A DNA stretch of 64,000 nt from positions 1 to 64,000 of the forward strand of contig NZ_RRYH01000017.1 in the NCBI RefSeq assembly GCF_004010155.1, written 5' to 3'. The stretch comes from Solirhodobacter olei (GTDB taxonomy: Bacteria > Pseudomonadota > Alphaproteobacteria > Rhodobacterales > Rhodobacteraceae). The position numbers were made by a program, and so were the translations under genes. Below, one piece after another: positions 33,525 through 43,571 of this stretch; position 1 is the stretch's first letter, and each line of letters opens with the position of its first letter. Below the pieces are notes generated by a model that was given only the letters and a program-made list of their open reading frames with translations, did not search any database and was not told where the DNA came from.

Positions 33525-33526
33525 CG

Positions 33527-34960
33527 TCAGGCCGCGCGCCGTGCCGCGGTCAGCGCCAGGGGAAACACCTTCGCCGGATTGAGCAGCCAGCCCGGATCGA
33601 ACACGTCCTTCACCCGCATCTGCGCCTCCATGTCCTCGGGCGCATATTGCACCACCATCAGGTCGCGCTTCTCGATCCCCACGCCATGCTCGCCGGTCAG
33701 GCACCCGCCGACCTCGACGCAAAGCTTCAGGATATCGGCGCCGAAGGCCTCGCATTTCGCAAGCTCCTCGGGGTCGTTGGCGTTGTAGAGGATCAGCGGA
33801 TGCATGTTGCCGTCGCCGGCATGGAAGACGTTGCCGACCTCGAGCCCGTAGTCCCGGCTCATCTCGCCGATGCGCTTCAGGACGTAGGGCAGGGCCGAGA
33901 CCGGGATCGTGCCGTCGAGGCACATGTAGTCCGCGATCTGGCCCATCGCGCCGAAGGCCGACTTGCGGCCGAGCCAGATCTTCTTGGCTTCCTCCTCCGA
34001 CCGGCTCTCGCGCAGCTCGACCGGATCGTGCTTGCGGGCGATCTGCAGGATCAGGCCGAGCTGCTCGTCGATCTCCGCCTCCGATCCCTCGACCTCGACG
34101 ATCAGAAGCGCCTCGCAGTCGGGGTAGCCGGCATGGGCGAAATCCTCGGTCGCGCGGATGCAGGGGCGGTCCATGAACTCGATCGCGACGGGCAGAACGC
34201 CCGCCTTGATGATATCCGAGACGCATTCGCCCGCGACCTCGTTCGAGGCGAAGCCCATCAGCACCGGTCGCGCGCCCTCAGGCTTGCGCAGGATGCGCAG
34301 CGTCGCCTCGGTGACCACGCCCAGCTGCCCTTCCGAGCCGCAGATGACGCCGAGAAGGTCGAGCCCCCCCGCGTCCAGATGCGCGCCGCCGATCTCCAGC
34401 ACCTCGCCTTCCATGGTGACGAGGGTGACGCCCATCAGGTTGTTCGTCGTCACGCCGTATTTCAGGCAATGCGCGCCGCCGGAGTTCATCGCCACGTTGC
34501 CGGCGATGGCGCAGGCGAGCTGCGAGGAGGGATCGGGCGCGTAGAAGAACCCGTCCTCTTCCACCGCGCCGGTGACGGAGAGGTTGGTGCGCCCGGTCTC
34601 CACCCGGATGAAGCGGTTGGCGTAGTCGACCTCGATCACCCGGTTCATGCGGGCAACGCCGAGGACGACGCAGTCGGCGGTGGGCAGCACGCCCCCCGCA
34701 AGCGAGGTGCCGGAGCCGCGTGGCACCACCGGCACGCCCTCGGCATGGCAGACCTTCAGCGCGGCCGCGACCTCGGCCGTCGAGCGCGGCAGCACGACGG
34801 CCAGCGGCGGGCAGCGATAGGCGGACAGCGCGTCGCATTCATAGGCGCGGGTCTCCGCCTCCTCGGCGATCACCGCGTCCGCGGGCAGGACCGCGCGCAG
34901 CCGTTCGACGATCCGCGCCTTGCGGGCCAGGATCGCGGGATTCGGGGCCGGCATCTCCAT
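33527..34960 (-). CDS. glcD: glycolate oxidase catalytic subunit GlcD
   Basis: FAD-linked catalytic subunit oxidising glycolate (and D-lactate) to the 2-oxo acid. The 477-residue protein has a PCMH-type FAD domain at about 45-225 (PRGSGTSLAGG; AIAGNVAMNSGGAHCLKYG; GSEGQLGVVTEATLRI) and the C-terminal FAD-oxidase domain (about 230-470) with the conserved HAGDGNMHPLILYN and GCLTGEHGVGIEKRD. The ATG at 34960 has GAGGGAGAG upstream. The promoter just before it is enclosed by an inverted repeat. First gene of glcDEF. Confidence 0.96.
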   Translation of the reverse strand: MEMPAPNPAILARKARIVERLRAVLPADAVIAEEAETRAYECDALSAYRCPPLAVVLPRSTAEVAAALKVCHAEGVPVVPRGSGTSLAGGVLPTADCVVLGVARMNRVIEVDYANRFIRVETGRTNLSVTGAVEEDGFFYAPDPSSQLACAIAGNVAMNSGGAHCLKYGVTTNNLMGVTLVTMEGEVLEIGGAHLDAGGLDLLGVICGSEGQLGVVTEATLRILRKPEGARPVLMGFASNEVAGECVSDIIKAGVLPVAIEFMDRPCIRATEDFAHAGYPDCEALLIVEVEGSEAEIDEQLGLILQIARKHDPVELRESRSEEEAKKIWLGRKSAFGAMGQIADYMCLDGTIPVSALPYVLKRIGEMSRDYGLEVGNVFHAGDGNMHPLILYNANDPEELAKCEAFGADILKLCVEVGGCLTGEHGVGIEKRDLMVVQYAPEDMEAQMRVKDVFDPGWLLNPAKVFPLALTAARRAA

Positions 34961-34975
34961 GGGTCTCTCCCTCGG

Positions 34976-35014
34976 TATTGGTAAGGAATTATAACCAATA
35001 TTCGAATGTGGCAA
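34976..35014 (-). promoter_or_regulatory. glcD promoter within an inverted repeat
   Basis: On the glcD strand a perfect TATAAT (34988-34993) is preceded, with a 15-bp spacer, by TTGCCA (35009-35014). The -10 is enclosed by 7-bp inverted arms TATTGGT / ACCAATA (34976-34982 and 34994-35000), a good position for a repressor, for example of the GntR/FadR type that controls glycolate genes in other bacteria. An ATTCGAAT palindrome lies between the -10 and -35. Confidence 0.6.
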
Positions 35015-35082
35015 GATCGCCGCGGACAGCGACGGCCTCTGGAGGGGATATTTTTGCCAATGGGACAGGCGGAGGCAAGCTT

Positions 35083-37173
35083 TCAGCGGGCGCGGCGGCG
35101 CCCTTCGACCAGCCAGGCGGCGATGGCAAGCAGGCCCGCGAGCAGCAGAAGCGCCCAGGCCGGCAGCATGGGTTCCACCCGCACGTCTGTCGTCACATAG
35201 GCGTGGCGCGGGGTGATGCCGATCCAGCCGCGCCCCGCCGCGGCGGCGCCGGCGCGGACCAGGCGGATGTCGGGGATGCCGTCCTCCACCGGGATCACGC
35301 CGCCGCGGTGCCGGTCGACCAGCGGCGCGAGTTTCGCGCCCGAGGCGATGGTCTGCTCGAATTCCTTGGGCGCGGAGGGGCCGACGCCGACGACCGCCTT
35401 CAGCTTGCCCTGCGCAAGCTTGTAAAGCCCCATGTCCGGCGCGTGCCAGGTGACCGTCCAGGCGCCGGGCGAGGTTTCCTTCATCGGCAGGACCGTCACC
35501 TTGCCGTCCGGGCCGGTGACGGAAACGCTGCGCTTCTCCTCGGTCAGCGAGCGGCGGGTGATGGTCACGTCCTGCCCGACGGCTGAGGCGGTCAGCGCCT
35601 CTTCCTCCAGCGAGGGTTCCTTCATCATCCAGTGGGCGAGGCGGCGGAGAAGCTCCAGCTGCGGCCCGCCGCCCTCGAAATCGCGCGACCAGAGCCAGGC
35701 CTGGTCGGAGGCGAGGACGGCGACGCGGCCCTTGCCCTCATGCGACAGGACGAGGAGCGGCTTGCCGTCCACCCCCGACATGACGACCTGCGACTTCGGC
35801 TTCGCCGTCACCTCGATCTGGCGGAACCAGCGGCCCCATCCGGGCTTGCCGTCCTTGGTCTTGTGCCAGCGGCCGAAATTCTCCAGCCCCTCGGTCACCG
35901 GGTGACGCTCGCCGAGCTTGGTGATCTCGGGCAGAAAGCCCTGCTCGATCACCCGGCTGGTCGGCTCGACCGGCAGGACACTGGCCAGCGGCGAGCGGTA
36001 GAGGCTGTCGGCAGAGCCGAATTCCGGCCCGGCCTCCACCAGCACGGCGCCGCCGTCCGTCACGTATTTGCGCACGTTGTCGAGGTATTCCGCGGGCAGG
36101 ATGCCGCGGCGGCGGTAGCGGTCGAAGATGATCAGGTCGAAGCTCTTGATCTTCTCGACGAAGAGCTCGTGGGTCGGGAAGGCGATCAGCGCCAGCTCGT
36201 TCACCGGAACGCCGTCCTCCTTTTCCGGCGGGCGCAGGATGGTGAAATGGACAAGGTCCACCGAGGCGTCGGATTTCAGCAGGTTCCGCCAGACCCGCTC
36301 GCCCGCGTAGGGCTCTCCGGAGACGAGGAGGACACGGAGGCGGTCCCGCACGCCGTTGATCTGCACGACGGCGGCGTTGTTGCGGGCGGTCAGCTCGCCC
36401 GCCATCTTAGGCGTCTGGAACTGCAGCACGTTGAGGCCCCCGTGCGGCAGGGTGACGGGCAGGCTGAGGTCGCGGCCGATCGGCACCGTGTAGGACTTCG
36501 CCGGATCGCCGTCGATGGAGATGGCGAGCCGGGCGGTCTTGCCGGCAGAGGCCGGGACCTTACCCTGATCCTCGACACGCAGGCGCAGCTCGACCGGCTC
36601 GCCCATGATCGCATAGGCGGGCGCGGCCTTGATGATCAGTCGGCGGTCCCAGTCGGTCTTGTGGCCGGTCAGAAGCACGCTGACCGGCGCCGGGATATCC
36701 GGTGCGGCGGCCATGTCGTTCACCTGCCCGTCGGTGACGAGGATCGCCCCGGCGACGCGGTCGCGCGGCTCCTCGGCCAAGGCACTGGCGAGGCCACCCA
36801 TGAGGAGGGTGCCGCCGTCGCCAGGCGCGTCGCCCACGGTGACCTCGCGAAGCTCGGTGTTCGGCATCGCCTTGATTTTCGCCTCGATCGCCTTCACTGC
36901 CGCCGTGGTCTGCGCGTCGCGGTCCGAGAGCTTCTGGCTCGACGAGCGGTCGATTGCCATCAGCACGATGTCCGACAGCGGCCGCCGCGTCTCGCGCTGG
37001 AGCGCCGGGTTGGCAAGCGCGGTGAGGATCACGACGCCGGTCAGGGCCCGCAGGCCCCAGCCCGAAAGCCTGCGCCAGAGTGCCACGCCGATGGCGATCA
37101 CGGCCACCGCTGCGGCGAGCCAGATCACCGGCCACGGCACCAGCGGATCGAAGACCACACCCGCGACGCTCAT
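35083..37173 (-). CDS. large membrane protein with VWA-like and GATase-like segments
   Basis: A 696-residue protein of unknown function at the end of the MoxR cluster. Two hydrophobic segments at about 12-30 and 38-55 are followed by a von Willebrand A-like strand ending in a DxSxS-type MIDAS (AIDRSSSQKL near 70), a long periplasmic beta-rich region, a class I glutamine amidotransferase-like fold without a clear catalytic Cys (FDLIIFDRYRRRGILPAEYL ... GGAVLVEAGPEFG, about 335-375), and a C-terminal transmembrane helix at about 673-690. The topology resembles the following BatA/DUF4159 protein, so the two may be paralogous partners. The ATG overlaps the stop of the upstream gene by 4 bp. Confidence 0.8.
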   Translation of the reverse strand: MSVAGVVFDPLVPWPVIWLAAAVAVIAIGVALWRRLSGWGLRALTGVVILTALANPALQRETRRPLSDIVLMAIDRSSSQKLSDRDAQTTAAVKAIEAKIKAMPNTELREVTVGDAPGDGGTLLMGGLASALAEEPRDRVAGAILVTDGQVNDMAAAPDIPAPVSVLLTGHKTDWDRRLIIKAAPAYAIMGEPVELRLRVEDQGKVPASAGKTARLAISIDGDPAKSYTVPIGRDLSLPVTLPHGGLNVLQFQTPKMAGELTARNNAAVVQINGVRDRLRVLLVSGEPYAGERVWRNLLKSDASVDLVHFTILRPPEKEDGVPVNELALIAFPTHELFVEKIKSFDLIIFDRYRRRGILPAEYLDNVRKYVTDGGAVLVEAGPEFGSADSLYRSPLASVLPVEPTSRVIEQGFLPEITKLGERHPVTEGLENFGRWHKTKDGKPGWGRWFRQIEVTAKPKSQVVMSGVDGKPLLVLSHEGKGRVAVLASDQAWLWSRDFEGGGPQLELLRRLAHWMMKEPSLEEEALTASAVGQDVTITRRSLTEEKRSVSVTGPDGKVTVLPMKETSPGAWTVTWHAPDMGLYKLAQGKLKAVVGVGPSAPKEFEQTIASGAKLAPLVDRHRGGVIPVEDGIPDIRLVRAGAAAAGRGWIGITPRHAYVTTDVRVEPMLPAWALLLLAGLLAIAAWLVEGRRRAR

Positions 37174-39929
37174 TGTCCCAGCCTCTGCAGCAGCGCCGGT
37201 ACGTGCACCTGGTCTGACTTGTAGTTGCCGGTCAGCACGTACATGACGAGGTTGATGCCGAAGCGGAACGAGATCTCCCGCTGCCGTTCTCCCGTAGCCC
37301 CACGCCCGACCGGGAAGAGGAAGTTGCCCTTTGCATCCACCGCCCAGGCCGCGGCCCAGTCGTTGCCGCCGATCACCACGGGCGAGACACCGTCGTTGAG
37401 ATTGCGGAAGGGCATGCCGTCAGCCTTGGCGGCATCGGGGGCCGCCGCCTCTACCCAGACCGGCGCGCCGTCGTAGCGTCCGGGGAAGTCCTGCAGCAGG
37501 TAGAAGCTGCGGGTCAGCACGTGGTCGCGCGGGATCGGCTCCAGCGGCGGGATATCGAGGCCGGCGGCGATCTGCTGCAGGCGCTGGCCCGCGGGCGTGG
37601 TCGTGCCGTAGCCCGACACGTCGCCGTCGCGGGTGTCGAAAAGGATCATGCCGCCGGTGCGCAGGAAGTCGTTCAGCTTGTCATAGGCCTTGGCCGAGGG
37701 CAGCGGCTCGTCCGGCGTGATCGGCCAGTAGAGGAAGGGGAAAAGCGAGATATCGTCGGTGTTCAGGTTCACCGCCATCGGCGTGTCGGGCTCGACCGAG
37801 GTGCGCTGGGTCAGGACGTCCGAAAGCCCCTGCAGCCCCTCCTGAGCGATCTGGTCGACCCGGGCGTTGCCGGTCAGCACATGGGCGAGGACGACGCCGT
37901 GGGTGGCCTTCAGCGCGAAGGCGTCATCCGCCTGCGCGGGATGCGGCGGCAGCGCAAGAAGCGCCGCCAGCACGACGGCCGCCGCCCCGGCACGGGGGCC
38001 GCGCAGCCGGCCGGAGAGCCAGAGCGAGGCCGCGAGATCCACCAGAAGCAGGATCAGCGCCGCGAGCAGCAGATCGCCCTTCAGCGGGCGTTCGTGGCGG
38101 GCGGCGGCGCCCTCCACCACGGTCCCCGCGGGCCAGGCGGCAGGGGCGAGTACGGTCTTCGCGCCGATCACGTTCAGCGCCACGCGCCGGTCCTGCGCGG
38201 CGTAGAGGCCGGGGGGTGTTGCCGGGCCGGCCTCGGCCCTGCCCAGGGCCTCGCCGGTGACGCCCGCGACCTGGCCCGCGTCATGCGTGGCCCCGAAGGC
38301 GTCGACCAGCTTCTTCGGCACCCAGGTCGTGCCCTTCAGATCCGCCGCGCTCGGCTCCGCCGGCCGCGTCGCCACCGCCAGCCGGTCGAGCATCCGCACG
38401 AACAGGCCGGACAGCGGCAGGCTCGACCATTCCGCGTTGGCGGTGACGTGGAACAGCACCACCTGCCCCTGCCCCAGCGCCTTGCGGGTGACCAGCGGCG
38501 TGCCGTCGGTCAGGCTCGCGATCGTGCGGCTGGCAAGCGAGGGGTCGGGCTGGGCCAGCACCTGTTCCTTCACCGTCACGTCCTTGGGGATGGCGAGGCC
38601 GTGGAAGGGCGAGTTCTCCGGGAAGGGCCTCAGCTTCTTCGGCTGGCCCCAGGACATTGCACCGCCGACCTCGCGCCCGCCGGCGCGCAGGCGCACGGGC
38701 ATCAGAGGGTCCTCGGTCTCGCGGCTGACGTCGGACTGGGCCAGCCGGGGGCCGGCGAAGCGCAGCAGTGTGCCGCCCTTCTTGACCCAGGCGATCAGCG
38801 GATCCTCCTGCTCGGGCGGCAGGCGGGCGACATCGGCGAGAATGATCACGTCGGGGTCGGCCATCAGGAGGTCGCCGAACTTGCCCTCGATCACATCGGC
38901 ATTGGGCTTCAGCGCCTCGCGCAGGTAATGGAGCGGCGAGAGGAGCTGCAGCCCCTCCTGGTCCGGCACCCCGGCGATCAGCGCCACCTTGCGGCGCTTC
39001 AGCGCGTCGTCAGTGAGGCTGACGGCGGCGGCGGAGCGTTCGCCCTGGATCGCGAAGCCGGTGATGCGGTTGCGAAGTTCCGATGGCAGCGAGAGCTTCA
39101 GCTCCGCCACCGTCGCTCCGTCCTTGAAATCGGCCGTGCCGCGGGCGAGGTCGCGCTCGGTGCCCGAGGGATCGGGGCCGCGCGCGGTGATCGCGGCGCT
39201 CATCGCCGGGCCGGGGCGGGCGCGCAGTGCGGTGAGCGTGATCGCCCCGTCCTTGAAGACCGCCGGAGGCAGCGCGAAGAACGGGCGGCCCGTCTCGAAC
39301 ACCGTCACCCGGCCGTGGCGTTCCAGCGCGGAAAGAAACGCCATCCGCCCGTCATGGGCAAGGCCGTCCGACAGCCAGTAGGTCTGGAACGATCCGCTCA
39401 GCCGCCCGGCGAAGGCCGAAAGCGCCTTGGGGTCGGGCGCCCAGGGCTGGGGCTTCAGACCGGGCAGGCGCGAGACCCAGGCGCTCGCCGCCTGGAACGG
39501 CAGGGCGCCCTCGGGCAGGTCGGTCAGCGTGACCACCGCCACCGGGCGCCCGGCGCGGCCGGCGTCGGTCAGAAGCTGCTGCACATGCTCTATCCGGCGC
39601 GGCCAGTCCGCCGCATCGGCCCAGGTGCCGTCCATCACCACCAGAAGCGGCCCGGTGCCGCCGCGCCGCTGGTCGGGGTGCAGCACCGGCCCGGCGAAGG
39701 CGAGGATCAGCCCGGCCACGGCGAGGCTGCGCAGGAGAAGCAGCCACCAGGGCGTGCGGTCGGTCTCCGCCTCCTCGTCCTTCAGGCCGAGGAGCAGCGC
39801 GACACCCGGGAACCGCCGCCGGATCGGCGCAGGCGGGATCGCGCGCAGCAGAAGCCACAGCACCGGCAGCGCGGCGAGCCCGAGAAGAAGCCAGGGCGTG
39901 GTGAAGCCGATCGGGCCAAGCACCCACAT
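37170..39929 (-). CDS. BatA/DUF4159 domain membrane protein
   Basis: A 919-residue protein with an N-terminal BatA (aerotolerance) domain carrying two transmembrane helices (TTPWLLLGLAALPVLWLLLRA at 9-29; about 62-80), a degenerate VWA-like region (LLVVMDGTWADAADWPRRI), a GATase-like middle, further transmembrane helices at about 650-690, and a C-terminal DUF4159 domain (about 705-919, with FPFLYWPITPDEPLPS and LNDFLRTGGMILFDTRDGD). The family is found with MoxR and DUF58 in alphaproteobacteria; its role may be envelope stress or protein-complex assembly. Overlaps its neighbours by 1 and 4 bp. Confidence 0.88.
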   Translation of the reverse strand: MWVLGPIGFTTPWLLLGLAALPVLWLLLRAIPPAPIRRRFPGVALLLGLKDEEAETDRTPWWLLLLRSLAVAGLILAFAGPVLHPDQRRGGTGPLLVVMDGTWADAADWPRRIEHVQQLLTDAGRAGRPVAVVTLTDLPEGALPFQAASAWVSRLPGLKPQPWAPDPKALSAFAGRLSGSFQTYWLSDGLAHDGRMAFLSALERHGRVTVFETGRPFFALPPAVFKDGAITLTALRARPGPAMSAAITARGPDPSGTERDLARGTADFKDGATVAELKLSLPSELRNRITGFAIQGERSAAAVSLTDDALKRRKVALIAGVPDQEGLQLLSPLHYLREALKPNADVIEGKFGDLLMADPDVIILADVARLPPEQEDPLIAWVKKGGTLLRFAGPRLAQSDVSRETEDPLMPVRLRAGGREVGGAMSWGQPKKLRPFPENSPFHGLAIPKDVTVKEQVLAQPDPSLASRTIASLTDGTPLVTRKALGQGQVVLFHVTANAEWSSLPLSGLFVRMLDRLAVATRPAEPSAADLKGTTWVPKKLVDAFGATHDAGQVAGVTGEALGRAEAGPATPPGLYAAQDRRVALNVIGAKTVLAPAAWPAGTVVEGAAARHERPLKGDLLLAALILLLVDLAASLWLSGRLRGPRAGAAAVVLAALLALPPHPAQADDAFALKATHGVVLAHVLTGNARVDQIAQEGLQGLSDVLTQRTSVEPDTPMAVNLNTDDISLFPFLYWPITPDEPLPSAKAYDKLNDFLRTGGMILFDTRDGDVSGYGTTTPAGQRLQQIAAGLDIPPLEPIPRDHVLTRSFYLLQDFPGRYDGAPVWVEAAAPDAAKADGMPFRNLNDGVSPVVIGGNDWAAAWAVDAKGNFLFPVGRGATGERQREISFRFGINLVMYVLTGNYKSDQVHVPALLQRLGQ

Positions 39930-40818
39930 CAGAGCCGGCGCTCCAGCGCCCGGTAAAGCCAGAGGAGCGCCGCCGCCGGGGGCTCATCGCTGTGATGCGT
40001 CGAGAATTGCCAGCCGGTGCGGCGCGCGAGCTGGCGCAGACGATCCTTCCGCTCGGCCAGCCGCTCCAGATAGCGGCCCCGAAGGTCGCCCGCGCGCAGC
40101 GTCTCGTGCCGCAGAAGGCCCGCCATGCTCTCGAAGATCGTGCGGCCGTCGAAGGGGAAGGTCTCTTCCTGCGGATCCAGAATCTGGAGGAGGACACCCC
40201 GCACCCCGCGATCCGCCGCGCGGCCGAGCGCATCCTCCAGCGGCGCCGGATCGCCAAGGAAATCCGAGAAGAACAGCGCCCGGCCATGCGGCGCCATCGC
40301 CTCTGCCCGCGGCGCGCCGTAATCGGCCTCGCCCGCGCCCGTGGCCAGTCCGGAAAACGCTTCCGCAAGCCGCACCACCTGCGCCGGCCCGCTCCGCGCC
40401 GGGATCGACCCGTCGGCAAGGCCGACGCGCTCCCCCGCCCTCGTCAGAAGCACCGTGACGGCGAGCGCCAGAAGGGCGGCGCGGTCGGCCTTGGCCGGGC
40501 GGCGCGCATCCCCCGTGAACCCCATGGAACGCGCATCGTCGACCCAGAGAGAGACCGTCTGCGCCGCCTGCCATTCCTTCTCGCGCACGTAATGCGCGTC
40601 GGACCGGGCCGAGCGGCGCCAGTCGATGGCGCGGGCGTCGTCGCCACCGAGCGCCGGGCGGTATTGCCAGAACTCGTCGCCCGTCCCGGCGCGGCGGCGG
40701 CCATGCTCGCCCAGCATCACCGCCTGGGCCAGATGCTCCGCCTCCGCCAGAAGCGGCGGCAGGGGCGAGGCCAGCGCCTCCGCCCGCCCCCTGAGGGGGG
40801 TGGAGGGGGCGCCCTGGT

Positions 40819-40822
<4 letters not shown>
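39929..40822 (-). CDS. DUF58 domain-containing protein
   Basis: A 297-residue DUF58 protein, the usual partner of MoxR ATPases. It contains the family core GDEFWQYRPALGGDDARAIDWRRSAR at about 46-71 and a following VWA-like fold (VSLWVDDARSMGFTG, with the DxxxS remnant of a MIDAS). No membrane segments are evident, whereas many DUF58 proteins have two. The start is a TTG whose bases overlap the moxR stop (TTGA, 4-bp overlap), and the stop overlaps the next ATG by one base, so translation is coupled on both sides. Confidence 0.88.
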
Positions 40823-41826
<1,004 letters not shown>

Positions 41827-41887
41827 GACACTGCTCCTTTGCGGGTTATAGTTAGGGCCATTAGAGAGGATATAGCGGCGGGCACAA

Positions 41888-42490
41888 ATGACAAAAAGCA
41901 AAACGGCGCAAATCGGCTCGGGGCCGTCGGCGGAGGGCCTCGCCAAGGCGGCGGGCAAGGCCGGCAAGGGCCGTGGGCCGGCACCGGTGCATCTGTGGAA
42001 TCCGCCCTTCTGCGGCGATCTCGACATGCGGATCGCGCGCGACGGAACCTGGTTCTACCTCGGCACGCCGATCGGACGGAAGGAACTGGTGAAGCTCTTT
42101 TCCAACATCATCCGGCGGGACGGGGACGATTATTTCCTGGTCACCCCGGTCGAGAAGGTCGGCATCAAGGTCGACGACGCCCCCTTCGTCGCCGTGGATT
42201 TCGAGGCGGAGGGGACGGGCCGCGGCCAGCGCCTGCGCTTCGTCACCAATGTCGGCGACGAGGCCGAGGCCGGCCCGGAGCACCCGATCCGCGTTGTCCG
42301 CGATCCGGAGACGGGGGAGCCCTCTCCCTACATCCTCGTCCGCACCAACCTCGAGGCGCTGATCGACCGCAAGAGCTTCTACCGGCTGGTCGAGCTCGGC
42401 GCACATGAGGAACGGGAGGGAGAGCACTGGTTCGGCCTCTGGTCCGGCGGGAAGTTCTTTCCGGTGATCCCCTCGGCGGAACTCGGCTAG
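41888..42490 (+). CDS. DUF1285 domain-containing protein
   Basis: A 200-residue soluble protein of the DUF1285 family, known in proteobacteria as a two-domain fold of unknown function. Family segments are WNPPFCGDLDMRIARDGTWFYLGTPIGRKELVKLFSNI (about 37-74), EKVGIKVDDAPFVAVDF and TNVGDEA, with FYRLVE ... HWFGLWSGGKFFPV at the C-terminus. The N-terminal 30 residues are Ala, Gly and Lys-rich and probably disordered. In alphaproteobacteria the gene is often divergent from moxR, as here, which suggests a functional link. Confidence 0.88.
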   Translation: MTKSKTAQIGSGPSAEGLAKAAGKAGKGRGPAPVHLWNPPFCGDLDMRIARDGTWFYLGTPIGRKELVKLFSNIIRRDGDDYFLVTPVEKVGIKVDDAPFVAVDFEAEGTGRGQRLRFVTNVGDEAEAGPEHPIRVVRDPETGEPSPYILVRTNLEALIDRKSFYRLVELGAHEEREGEHWFGLWSGGKFFPVIPSAELG

Positions 42491-42526
42491 TCCGGACCGG
42501 GGAAAGAGCGCGGCGCCCGGAGGTCC

Positions 42527-43444
42527 CTATTCCGCGGCGTGGCCGATCGCGGGTGCACCGACGCATCGGCCCTCGACCGTCTCCACCTGGAAGGTCGCGT
42601 GATGGATGTGGTAGTCGCGCTCCAGCATGCGCCGCACGGCCCGATCGACCACCGCCGGATCGCCGGAAACGACCAGATGCGCCTCGCAGGAGATCTTGCG
42701 CTCGTCGATCTGCCAGAGGTGCAGGTGATGCGCGCCGGCGACGCCGGGGACGGCCTCGATCTCCTGCAGGATCTCCTCCGCCGCCGTCTCGGGCGGGGCG
42801 CCGAGCATCAGGATCCGGATCACCGGCCCGATCTCGATGAACGAGATCCGCAGCATCCAGGCGGAGATCGCGATCGTCGCCAGCGGGTCGACCAGCCGCC
42901 AGTCGTAAAGCAGGATCAGCCCGCCGGCGAGCATGACCACCAGCGAGGTCGCGGCATCGCCGAGATTATGCAGGAAGGCCGCACGGATGTTCACGCTGTC
43001 CTTTGCCATGGCGAAGGTCAGAAGCGCGGTCACCGAATTCACCACCAGCGCCAGCGCGGCGAGGATGACCACCGGCCAGCCCTCAACCGGCGGCGGTGCG
43101 ATCAGCCGCGTCACCGCCTCGCCCGCCAGCCAGACCGAGAGCAGGATCAGCGCGGTGTAGTTGATCAGCGCAGCCACCACCTCGGCCCGGCCATAGCCGA
43201 AGGTCATCTTGGCATCCGCCGGCCGCCGCGCGATCCGACGCGCGGCGAATGCCAGCGCCAGCGCCGCCGCGTCGGAGAGGTTGTGGACCGCGTCGGCCAC
43301 CAGAGCGACCGATCCCGAGACGATCCCGCCTGCGATCTGCGCCAGCGATAGTCCCACGTTGACGACAAGCGCCAAGGCTACTCGCCTGTCGCCGCCGGCG
43401 GCGTCGAGATCGTGATGATGGTGATGGGCGTGATCGTGCGGCAT
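42527..43444 (-). CDS. cation diffusion facilitator family transporter
   Basis: A 305-residue zinc or related divalent-cation/proton antiporter of the CzcD/ZitB branch. It has a His-rich N-terminus (HDHAHHHHHD at 3-12), six transmembrane helices, the metal-site motifs ADAVHNLSDAAAL (about 48-60) and HNLGDAATSLVVM (about 150-162), and a C-terminal cytoplasmic ferredoxin-like domain (about 205-290, HHLHLWQIDERKISCEAHLVV). The start at 43444 has AAGGAG upstream. It is divergent from the SDR-like gene. No metal-sensor gene lies next to it. Confidence 0.92.
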   Translation of the reverse strand: MPHDHAHHHHHDLDAAGGDRRVALALVVNVGLSLAQIAGGIVSGSVALVADAVHNLSDAAALALAFAARRIARRPADAKMTFGYGRAEVVAALINYTALILLSVWLAGEAVTRLIAPPPVEGWPVVILAALALVVNSVTALLTFAMAKDSVNIRAAFLHNLGDAATSLVVMLAGGLILLYDWRLVDPLATIAISAWMLRISFIEIGPVIRILMLGAPPETAAEEILQEIEAVPGVAGAHHLHLWQIDERKISCEAHLVVSGDPAVVDRAVRRMLERDYHIHHATFQVETVEGRCVGAPAIGHAAE

Positions 43445-43571
43445 GGACTCTCCTTCCAGCCCAGACTCCCGCCTTGGCGCGGGACTGTCAACCAAGGGGC
43501 CCTGCCCGCCCGGCTTTGACTTTTGCCCCCCGGAGCGCCAGCTTTCGTGAAGCTTCAGGCAGGAGAATAAC

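Noticed and set aside
31100-34984. A 1294-codon rightward open frame opposite glcF, glcE and glcD
   Set aside because: Entirely antisense to three well-conserved genes, with shadow composition (R, H, D, G, A) and crossing their intergenic hairpin.
37521-39956. An 811-codon rightward frame opposite the DUF4159 gene
   Set aside because: Antisense shadow; no recognisable motifs, no ribosome binding site, and no neighbour in operon arrangement.
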